Shown: positions 6,299 through 12,261 of the stretch, piece by piece
Layout: each line of letters opens with the position of its first letter
Numbering within the stretch: the stretch's first letter is position 1
From: Chloroflexota bacterium
Lineage (GTDB): Bacteria; Chloroflexota; Dehalococcoidia; SZUA-161
DNA: 21,370 nucleotides
Direction of reading: 5' to 3'
Assembly (NCBI GenBank): GCA_016865955.1
Contig: VGNW01000014.1
Span: forward strand, 1 to 21,370
Made by a program: the position numbers and the translations under genes
Notes under the pieces: generated by a model
The model's input: the letters and a program-made list of their open reading frames with translations, nothing else
Told to the model about the DNA's origin: nothing
Database searches by the model: none

Positions 6299-6781
6299 AT
6301 GATTGAATTGAACCAAAAACAGATTGCCGAATTTTTTCACCGCAGCTATACCGCCGTGGACGGACTGTGGTTCATGAAGATTGAGGAGAAGTATGGCTTC
6401 GATGTGGCACTGGACATCGACAACGAGGTGTGGAAGGTCTTCCCCAAGATACAGGCTCGGATGCTCAAATCGATGGGCAAGCTCGGCACTGGCATGGATG
6501 CGCTCTTCGAAGCCCTGACCACCAGGCTGAAGCTGGAAGGCTTTGCTTTTGAGACTGAAAAACTAGACAACGGGTTCAGGATAATTATCAATGAATGCCC
6601 CTGGCACAACCTGATGGTCAAGTCAAAAAGAGAGGCTCTTTCCGGCAGGGTGGGGACTCTCATCTGCAATACGGAAAATCGTGCCTGGGCATCTGAGTTC
6701 GGCGAAGACATAAAATTCGAATTGAAACACCAGATTTGTACCGGCTCGAAGTCCTGCATTCTACAGTTCCGCTCCGCTTAA
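6299..6781 (+). CDS. DUF6125-family protein with Cys/His cluster
   Basis: From ATG 6299 the protein is 160 residues. HRSYTAVDGLWFMKIEEKYG (14-33) and DIDNEVWKVFPKIQARMLKS (39-58) are the conserved N-terminal helices that I associate with DUF6125; the function of that family is unknown. The C-terminal half has C100, H103 (CPWH), C123, H144, C147 and C153, an arrangement that could bind metal or a cofactor and resembles the small-molecule-binding ends of V4R or ATC-hydrolase-like proteins. The frame extends to ATG 6260, but those 13 residues come from an AT-rich repeat. GGGGAAGG at 6285-6292 supports ATG 6299. It lies 42 bases after the MFS exporter and probably ends this operon. Confidence 0.65.
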   Translation: MIELNQKQIAEFFHRSYTAVDGLWFMKIEEKYGFDVALDIDNEVWKVFPKIQARMLKSMGKLGTGMDALFEALTTRLKLEGFAFETEKLDNGFRIIINECPWHNLMVKSKREALSGRVGTLICNTENRAWASEFGEDIKFELKHQICTGSKSCILQFRSA

Positions 6782-6964
6782 AACCTGCTCAAAGCGAATC
6801 GGGTTAACTCATTCGGGGTAAGCCCTTCGGTTACCATTCTGCCCGACGCCGACAGAATTAATTGCCAAAGATTAACCGAAAGGGGGATGTCAAGACACAG
6901 TTGACCGAAGGTATACTATGCATAGAGAGATAACCGGCGTAACTACAGGGAAAGGAGGGCGGAA
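6782..6964 (+). promoter_or_regulatory. Intergenic region with inverted repeats and possible promoter
   Basis: CCCTTCGGTTA (6823-6833) is inverted by TAACCGAAAGGG (6873-6884), with one extra base. A smaller hairpin GGTAA/TTACC spans 6817-6835. GTCAA (6889-6893) and TTGAC (6901-6905) flank a 7-base spacer just upstream of a -10-like TATACT (6912-6917), a layout expected for a repressor or activator site. No convincing -35 and no T-run terminator are present. Confidence 0.35.
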
Positions 6965-7840
6965 ATGACTGCAAAGAAGGTGGGATGGGGTGGAATTACC
7001 CTATCTGTGGCAGGCCTAATCCTGTTGATTGTGGGCATACTGTGGCTGACCATTATCTTTCCCATGCTGGCAAAGCTGCCCACTGATTATGAGCGTTCCT
7101 ACTATTTCGAGGGCACCTTCTGGGTGGCGAATTCCTCCACCGGAGGAATGGATGTCTTTCCTATAGAGCAGACGCTGGCGCATAAAGCAGCAGGTACGCA
7201 GGGTAACATTCTGTTTATAGACGAGAAGTGGACTGTTACCAGAACCGATACGTCTCCGCCCACGGATATCTCGGCTGTGTTCGGGGAGGAGAGCACTCTG
7301 GCGGTGGACAGGAGCACGCTTAAGTATGTGCCCGATGTGGATGAGCAGGGGCGGTTGGGGTACTGGGGCCCTCCCCGTGGTCTGGGCGAAGGCGATAGCT
7401 TCGATGTATGGAACAGAGGGGCTCATCAAGCGCTTATTGCGTATTACGTAACCACGCAGGAGTTTCGAGGGTTGCAGGTGGTAATATTCAAGATTATGGA
7501 GAACGATTTGCCACTGGGCAACCATCCGCAGACTCAGTTGCCCCTGTTTATGGGAACCACCATCTATCTCACGATAGAGCCGAAGTCAGGGACAGTAGTT
7601 GAGCAAAACGCCCTATCCACAACGTCCATGGAGATGGCGAGTGGGAAAGTGCCTGTTCAGATTGCTAACGTAAAGTGGACGGAGCAAACGATAAGCGAGC
7701 TGGTCGATGTGGCGAAGGATGCGGTGAAGATGCTGTTCTGGTTCGAGACCGTTGTCCCCTGGCTGCTGATCGGGATTGGCGCGATTATTTTGATTGTCGG
7801 CGTGGCAGCGATTGCCCGGGGTCGAACAAAAAGCGCCTGA
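6965..7840 (+). CDS. DUF3068 / PorA-type membrane protein
   Basis: The 291-residue protein has one membrane helix near each end (about 11-34 and 263-286) with a large domain between them predicted outside the membrane. This two-anchor layout and motifs such as YYFEGTFWV and TAKKVGWGGITL fit the DUF3068 family, called PorA-family porin in some annotations after the mycolate-bacteria proteins. The pore role is not established for proteins like this one, so I would name it only as a membrane-anchored protein with an extracytoplasmic domain. AAAGGAGGG lies 8 bases before ATG 6965. It stands alone between the DUF6125 gene and a hairpin that separates it from the convergent herA operon. Confidence 0.6.
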   Translation: MTAKKVGWGGITLSVAGLILLIVGILWLTIIFPMLAKLPTDYERSYYFEGTFWVANSSTGGMDVFPIEQTLAHKAAGTQGNILFIDEKWTVTRTDTSPPTDISAVFGEESTLAVDRSTLKYVPDVDEQGRLGYWGPPRGLGEGDSFDVWNRGAHQALIAYYVTTQEFRGLQVVIFKIMENDLPLGNHPQTQLPLFMGTTIYLTIEPKSGTVVEQNALSTTSMEMASGKVPVQIANVKWTEQTISELVDVAKDAVKMLFWFETVVPWLLIGIGAIILIVGVAAIARGRTKSA

Positions 7841-7886
7841 TGGGTTGAAGGTCATCGGGAGCTCCAGTGGAGTGGTGTGGGGGAGT

Positions 7887-7918
7887 GTGAAACTGGGGGC
7901 GCAAGCCCCCAGTTTCAC
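7887..7918. terminator. Bidirectional hairpin terminator between convergent genes
   Basis: GTGAAACTGGGGGC pairs perfectly with GCCCCCAGTTTCAC over 14 bases, with a GCAA tetraloop. It sits 46 bases after the DUF3068 stop and 7 bases after the herA stop on the other strand. T-runs are weak on both sides. The GGGGGCGCAAGCCCCC core recalls the REP variant at 2195, so it may be a repeat serving as a terminator. Confidence 0.7.
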
Positions 7919-7924
7919 TTAGTG

Positions 7925-9553
7925 TTAAAACAGCTCCTTTAAATCCTTCTCTGCTTTCCGCTTGAACTCCGCTGCCTCTCTGAAGCCGAATTCTTTATAG
8001 GACTCGGGTGAGCCGTATTCCCTGGTCTTGACCACTACCGGCATGGGCAACGCATGCCCGAAAATGAGCGCCTGCTGCCTCGATTCCAGCTTGGACAGCA
8101 CCGTCTTTAGCTCGCTTTTACCTGAGATGCCCATGAGCACGCTGTCGATGTCCCTTTCATTGTCCAGCAGGTAGGTCGCCTTGGTGCCGAGCTGGGACAT
8201 CACCTCGTCGTCGATGCCGCTGGGGCGCTGGTCTATCACCAGCAGCGTGACATTGTACTTCCGCATCTCACGGGCGATGGTGCCGAAGATGGTCTGCTCC
8301 GCCACCTCCGGATTGAGGAACTTGTGAGCCTCTTCGATGGTTATCACCAGCGGGGGCGGCTCGGCTCGCTTCTCGCCCATCGCCGCCTCTTTGCGCTCGC
8401 GGTACTGGTCGTAGATGCGACGGGTGAGGATATTCGCCACCAGCACGTAGGCGGTGACATCGGTGTACCTGCCGAACTCGAGCACCACATTCATGCCACG
8501 GTCGAGATATGCCAGAATCTGCTGCACCGAGCTTCCCCGCGCCTGCGGCACCAGGAAAGGTAGCCTGCGCAGCCTCTCCAGACCGCGGCGCAGGTTGCGG
8601 TAGCTGCTCTCGTGTATGCTCAGTTTTTGCAGCAGCTCTTTGGTCTCTTCGCCTCCGCCTAGCTTGAGGAAGCCCTCCAGCCAGCGACCTTCGCCGAACT
8701 GGCGCGAGAACTGGTAAACAGCCTCGATGGCAGGTTGTGTCAGGTTCAGGGTATCCTTGAGCAACTCTATATCCTCTGGCTCGATGTCGTCGTAGCCAAT
8801 CTCCACCACAGAGTCGGTGCTCACGCCGCGCCGCCTCGAACTCTCCTCATCGAGGGCGAACACCGCTACCTTGGAGGGAAAGAGCTGCTTCAAGCCTTTT
8901 ACTTTCCTGTTGCCCTCGCTGGTGCCCTCCCAGCCGTACTCGTTGTGCATATCGAAAATCAGATTGGCTGCGGACTGCTTCTGCACCATGCCGATGAGGA
9001 GCAATCGGGTGAAGAAGGTCTTGCCGGTGCCGCTCTTGCCGAAGACCCCGTTGGAGCGCTTCACGAACTCGCTTATATCGAGGCAGACTCGTGTTTCCAT
9101 ATCCAGAGGCGTGCCCACATAGAAATGCCTGTCGTCCTCCTCGCCGAAAACGCGCTGCACATCCGCCTCCGACGCTTCGCGCACCAGAGAGAAATGTGCG
9201 GGCACCGTTTTGACCGGCTGGGGGCCCGTGATAATGGTCGCAGCATCGCCGCTGAGGGTGAGCATGGGCGATACATGGATGCTGCCGTAGGTGCCGGTGC
9301 CGGCGATTACCTCGGCAATGAAGGGGTCGGAGACATCGGGAGGTGTGATGGCAATCTGGGGATTTGTTGCCCCAAGGCTGACATCGGTAATCATGCCGAA
9401 GAAACGGCTTTTCTGTCCTTCGATTACCACATAGCGACCCACCGCCATCTCCTCGATGGGCGTGGCGCTGTCCAGCTTGACATCTATCCCTTCGGTCAGC
9501 GAGCCGCCGACCACGATGCCCAGACGCTTTCCCTGTGAGTTCGACTCATTCAC
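7925..9553 (-). CDS. herA: HerA-type DNA translocase/helicase ATPase
   Basis: This 542-residue protein has an N-terminal HAS-barrel (about 8-120: GKRLGIVVGGSLTEGIDVKL..., VGRYVVIEG, FFGMITDVSL). A RecA-like FtsK/HerA ATPase core follows. Walker A is GKSGTGKT (172-179), Walker B is VITIEEAH (403-410), and a later motif RKYNVTLLVIDQRPSGID (431-448) carries the sensor/arginine elements. HerA forms hexamers that translocate duplex DNA and work with the nuclease NurA in resecting double-strand breaks, best known in archaea but present in some bacteria. The start is GTG 9553, overlapping the upstream stop as GTGA with GAGGAGG just before it. It is the last gene of the nurA operon. No motif is missing, so it should be active. 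Confidence 0.9.
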   Translation of the reverse strand: MNESNSQGKRLGIVVGGSLTEGIDVKLDSATPIEEMAVGRYVVIEGQKSRFFGMITDVSLGATNPQIAITPPDVSDPFIAEVIAGTGTYGSIHVSPMLTLSGDAATIITGPQPVKTVPAHFSLVREASEADVQRVFGEEDDRHFYVGTPLDMETRVCLDISEFVKRSNGVFGKSGTGKTFFTRLLLIGMVQKQSAANLIFDMHNEYGWEGTSEGNRKVKGLKQLFPSKVAVFALDEESSRRRGVSTDSVVEIGYDDIEPEDIELLKDTLNLTQPAIEAVYQFSRQFGEGRWLEGFLKLGGGEETKELLQKLSIHESSYRNLRRGLERLRRLPFLVPQARGSSVQQILAYLDRGMNVVLEFGRYTDVTAYVLVANILTRRIYDQYRERKEAAMGEKRAEPPPLVITIEEAHKFLNPEVAEQTIFGTIAREMRKYNVTLLVIDQRPSGIDDEVMSQLGTKATYLLDNERDIDSVLMGISGKSELKTVLSKLESRQQALIFGHALPMPVVVKTREYGSPESYKEFGFREAAEFKRKAEKDLKELF

Positions 9554-10140
9554 TGCTTGATCCTCCTCAGGATAGCGTTGAGCCGGTTAAGCTCGTAGCC
9601 GAGCAGGATGGCAAGCTCTTTGCCTGCCTTCACCAGGAATGCGTGCCTGTCGGGGTGGGCGGAGCTCGCCTGCCGGAGGCAGGCGGAGACTATCTCGTCC
9701 ACCGAGTTTATTCTGGCAGCGAGCAGGATGTTCAGGAAATCCAGCGACTGGGTGAAGCGGCGCACCTCTTCCTGCGGGCAGGAATGGACAAAGCTATGGA
9801 CACGGGGTGGACGTGGGGGCAAATAATGTAGGGGCGAGGTGCCCTCGCCCTTGCAATGTCCCACGACCAGCGTATCGAAGGTGCTGCGGAGCAGCTTGGA
9901 AAGCTGCGGGTTCTGTCGATAAACACCTTCTTCCGAAGCCTCATCTTTGCCGCGAGCGATGGGACGGCGTCCCGGGTCAACGCTTTCGGTAGAAGCATTG
10001 CAGACCACTCCGTAAATCTCTATCTCGCCCTCGCTGGTCTTGACCAGGCCGCCCAGCGGCGGCGGTGAGTGTAGTTTATAGCATTCCGCCACAAACTGTC
10101 CCGTGCTCGCCTCGATAACCTCGCCTATCTTGTCAGACAA
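9550..10140 (-). CDS. HAS-barrel protein, HerA-operon partner
   Basis: The 196-residue protein begins SDKIGEVIEASTGQFVAECYKL, a HAS-barrel (the beta-barrel shared by HerA and ATP-synthase subunits). PPPLGGLVKT, IYGVV and DPGRRPIARG follow. The second half (about 106-196) is helical with VHSFVHSC, EEVRRFTQSLDFL, LRQAS and a helical C-terminus. It probably docks with HerA or regulates loading (inference). The start is TTG 10140: AAGGAG at 10147-10152 has ideal spacing, and earlier in-frame ATG 10176 lies inside a REP palindrome and would add the unrelated MPCPYNEGKETR. Residues 96-105 are encoded by a REP-like hairpin (9827-9855) in frame, in a loop between VVGH and LPPRPP. The stop overlaps the herA start. 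Confidence 0.75.
   Translation of the reverse strand: MSDKIGEVIEASTGQFVAECYKLHSPPPLGGLVKTSEGEIEIYGVVCNASTESVDPGRRPIARGKDEASEEGVYRQNPQLSKLLRSTFDTLVVGHCKGEGTSPLHYLPPRPPRVHSFVHSCPQEEVRRFTQSLDFLNILLAARINSVDEIVSACLRQASSAHPDRHAFLVKAGKELAILLGYELNRLNAILRRIKQ
9827..9855. repeat. REP-family hairpin inside the HAS-barrel gene
   Basis: TGTAGGGGCGAGG pairs with CCTCGCCCTTGCA with two G-T pairs, closing a 3-base loop. It shares the GTAGGGGC head with other copies in the window but has the core GAGG/CCTC and a degraded right arm. It keeps the host frame open and encodes about ten residues. Confidence 0.65.
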
Positions 10141-10150
10141 CCTTGTCTCC

Positions 10151-10750
10151 TTACCTTCGTTGTAGGGGCACGGCATGCCGTGCCCCTACAATATTAACAC
10201 AAGTCGGTTTGCCTATTTGACTGTTTGGATTCTCCTCGTCCATATCCCATTTTATAGGGTTGTCAAGGATGTATTGTCGGATGTCGTTAAAATCGGTTTC
10301 GTTGCGGATGACGTGTTCGTAATAGTTACGTTGCCAGAAGGGAGCACCGGGCGTTCCACGGAGGGCGTTTATGCGGTTGGTTACGGCGGATTTGAACGAA
10401 CGGATGATTGTGGGCAATGATTTCGGCGTTGGGTGCCCGAATTTTTCCGTAGGGGCACGGCATGCCGTGCCCCTACATTTGTCTATTATCATTGCTATTC
10501 CATGGACATGGTTTGGCATGACCACGAACGCATCGATTCCGATATCCTGAAAATGTCTCGGGATTTCTAACCAACACCCATCCACAACTTGCCCGTACTT
10601 GTTCAACTGCATCTCGCCATTTACTACCTCACCCAAAACACATACCTTGTCCTGCATGCATATCGTCACGAAATATGCGCCTTCCTGCGAATAATCGTAA
10701 TCCTTCAAACAGATGGAACGGCGTTGGAGCATCTGTGTACTCAAATCCAC
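10151..10750 (-). CDS. REP-associated tyrosine transposase (RAYT, IS200-like Y1)
   Basis: The 199-residue protein carries the Y1 HUH transposase signature: the HUH motif is HVH at 81-83 (VVMPNHVHGI) and the nucleophile tyrosine is Y143 or Y144 (FWQRNYYEHVIRN). RRSICLKDYDYSQEGAYFVTI is a typical RAYT N-terminus. RAYTs nick and join single-stranded DNA at REP hairpins and are usually single-copy, domesticated genes. The start is GTG 10750, supported by AAAAGGA 4 bases before it, and it overlaps the nurA stop. A REP palindrome encodes residues 91-101 (KCRGTACRAPT) in frame. A second REP encodes the last residues (IVGARHAVPLQ), and the stop falls in the next gene's ribosome site. All catalytic residues are present, so activity is possible. 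Confidence 0.85.
   Translation of the reverse strand: MDLSTQMLQRRSICLKDYDYSQEGAYFVTICMQDKVCVLGEVVNGEMQLNKYGQVVDGCWLEIPRHFQDIGIDAFVVMPNHVHGIAMIIDKCRGTACRAPTEKFGHPTPKSLPTIIRSFKSAVTNRINALRGTPGAPFWQRNYYEHVIRNETDFNDIRQYILDNPIKWDMDEENPNSQIGKPTCVNIVGARHAVPLQRR
10160..10191. repeat. REP palindrome at the 3' end of the RAYT gene
   Basis: A 32-base perfect palindrome, TTGTAGGGGCACGGCA followed by its exact reverse complement, centred at 10175/10176. It codes for the C-terminus of the RAYT protein and separates it from the HAS-barrel start at 10140. On each strand it presents GTAG 5' to the hairpin. Confidence 0.92.
10449..10476. repeat. REP palindrome inside the RAYT gene
   Basis: A 28-base perfect palindrome, GTAGGGGCACGGCA plus its reverse complement, identical in its 28-base core to the copies at 10160-10191 and 14159-14186. 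It lies within the transposase frame about ten codons after the HUH motif and is read in a different phase from the copy at the gene's 3' end. Confidence 0.92.
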
Positions 10751-11949
10751 TTTGTCCTTTTACTCCGGCTTTTGGCGGAGGTGGCGGTGGGCAGGTGCTT
10801 TTCCGATAGGGCTAGCTCTACGAGGTACTGGAACTGCTCGCGATCGGCGCCGGTCACTACCGCCTGCTCGTGCGCCTCGCTCAGAGCCACGGGGTATCCC
10901 TGGCCGCGGCGGCACTGGTCGAGGACGAGCGTTTGCAGCATGTCAACCAGCCCCCTCTCTTCCGCCCAGCGCGGGAACTCGACCCTCGCTATCTCTTCAT
11001 CGGTCTTCAAATAGAAAAAGCGCACTTCGTTCTCTCCGTAGTGCTTCTGCACCACGGAGGAACGGCTGATGAAGGTCGCCGACCTCTCGCCGTGTTCGAG
11101 GATTCTGGAAAACAGGGCGCTGTCCTGTACGCCGGCAACGGCTTCGCACGCTCTTTGCGAATCGGGCACGCTGCGGGGACAGTTGCGGTCGCAGTCAGGC
11201 GGGTCGTAGGGGCAGAGAGCCACACGTAGCGCATTCACCACATCGGTGCTGCGCGGGAAGCTGATATAGCTTGCCAGCGCCAGTTTTTTGTTCCGACCTA
11301 TCTCCCGGAGTTTATCCAGTGCCTGTAAAAAGCCGTTCTCCAGCAGCTCTTTTCTCACATAGTCGGGGTAAGCCTGCCCGCCCAGCCCCCACAGGATGAG
11401 CGTGCCGTCGAGCAGGGCGAGCGCAGGCATATCGGCGGGAAGCTCCTCGCACAGCTCGACCAGAGCCTGACACTCAGCTACGGCGCGCTTTATGCCCAGC
11501 AGGTCTCTTTCGATGGGTTGCGAGCCGCTGCCCAGGGGGTCGACGATGGTCAAGTCCTGCTCGCTGGCATACAGCATGGGCTCGCTTCTTAACATGGCAT
11601 CGGGCTTGTTTCCATAGCGCAATACGACGCTGCCGATGTTTATCAGGCAGCATCGCGCCGAAGTGTGGCGGTCGACATCTATATGAGAGCCGTCCGCGGC
11701 AAGTACAGCAAAGTCAGGATGGCAGGGGACCGGTTTGTACCTTCCCGATAGCTCGTTCGTTAAACCTGCTACCAGCCAGGTGGTCTTGCTGTTTTCGATT
11801 TTCTTTCTCAGCGAGGCGACATCGGCAGACTTAAGGCGGAGCGTGTCCAGGGCATTTCCGAGGCGGCTTTCTCTGTCCTGCTGCTCCGACTTCAGGCTTT
11901 GCGCCATGCCCTCGATCTGGGCTGCTACTTTGTTGAGGTCTAGAGACAT
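10741..11949 (-). CDS. nurA: NurA-domain 5'-3' nuclease
   Basis: The 402-residue protein has the NurA domain. The first catalytic aspartate is D86 in FAVLAADGSHIDVDRH, and a second is D181 in LALLDGTLILWGL. Later conserved blocks are ASYISFPRSTDVVNALR, FFYLKTDEEIARVEFPRWA and EAHEQAVVTGADREQFQYL. An N-terminal coiled-coil-like segment (about 1-55) precedes the fold. NurA is a Mn-dependent nuclease whose dimer joins the HerA hexamer to resect DNA ends. The start ATG 11949 is preceded by AAGGAT. It is the first gene of the operon with RAYT, HAS-barrel and herA. The last residues (KSRSKRTKWI) overlap the RAYT start, so the native C-terminus may have been altered when the RAYT arrived. Confidence 0.88.
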   Translation of the reverse strand: MSLDLNKVAAQIEGMAQSLKSEQQDRESRLGNALDTLRLKSADVASLRKKIENSKTTWLVAGLTNELSGRYKPVPCHPDFAVLAADGSHIDVDRHTSARCCLINIGSVVLRYGNKPDAMLRSEPMLYASEQDLTIVDPLGSGSQPIERDLLGIKRAVAECQALVELCEELPADMPALALLDGTLILWGLGGQAYPDYVRKELLENGFLQALDKLREIGRNKKLALASYISFPRSTDVVNALRVALCPYDPPDCDRNCPRSVPDSQRACEAVAGVQDSALFSRILEHGERSATFISRSSVVQKHYGENEVRFFYLKTDEEIARVEFPRWAEERGLVDMLQTLVLDQCRRGQGYPVALSEAHEQAVVTGADREQFQYLVELALSEKHLPTATSAKSRSKRTKWI

Positions 11950-11968
11950 CTGGTAATCCTTAACGGCG

Positions 11969-11998
11969 AGTATAGCACACAGGGCTTCGGCAAAACAA
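11969..11998 (-). promoter_or_regulatory. Extended -10 promoter of the nurA-herA operon
   Basis: On the minus strand: -35 TTGTTT (11998-11993), an 18-base spacer and -10 TATACT (11974-11969) preceded by TGC. The predicted leader is about 12 bases. The TGCTATACT box is the same as that before mntP. Confidence 0.5.
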
Positions 11999-12004
11999 TC
12001 AAGA

Positions 12005-12175
12005 TTTACAGAGGGCTGTTAACCCATCTCAACCCCCTGTAGTCCCCCAGCCTTGGGGGACGGGGAGAAATTGGGAGGACACCCCGTTCGACAAGCTCTC
12101 TTCGTGGTGACTCAGTGGAACCAGGGCAGGCCCCAATCCTCCAGCAAAGGGGCTAAGCCCTTCTGTACTCCTGAA
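12005..12175. repeat. Intergenic repeat-like segment with hairpin between nurA and ftsH
   Basis: The 294-base divergent spacer carries GTCCCCCA-GCCT-TGGGGGAC, an 8-bp stem at 12042-12061. It is followed by C- and G-rich blocks and a GTTCGACAAGCTC segment (12089-12101) of the type found in dispersed repeats of environmental bacteria, then GGGCTAAGCCC near 12150. No ORF or RNA gene was recognised. Confidence 0.45.
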
Positions 12176-12232
12176 TTGCAAGGTTACTTCAACCAAATAG
12201 TACTATTTTCCTTTCCGTAATCTTTGAATATG

Positions 12233-12241
12233 TGATATAAT
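12233..12241 (+). promoter_or_regulatory. Extended -10 promoter of ftsH
   Basis: TGA-TATAAT is a perfect -10 with the extended TG. The -35 position (TTCCGT, 17-base spacer) is weak, as expected for this promoter type. The predicted start is near 12248, just ahead of AGGAGAGG at 12253-12260. Confidence 0.55.
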
Positions 12242-12261
12242 TTATGTTCAATAGGAGAGGT

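Noticed and set aside
8735..9538. A 267-codon plus-strand frame opposite herA
   Set aside because: HerA on the minus strand has clear Walker motifs; the opposite frame has low-complexity His/Glu-rich composition and no family features.
9664..9686. CCTGCCGGAGGCAGG palindrome within the HAS-barrel gene
   Set aside because: It encodes CLRQAS in the conserved helical part and does not share the REP head; treated as ordinary coding sequence.
11200..11215. GTAGGGGCAGAGAG inside nurA resembling the REP head
   Set aside because: There is no matching right arm, and the codons (CPYDPPD) fit the protein; probably chance.
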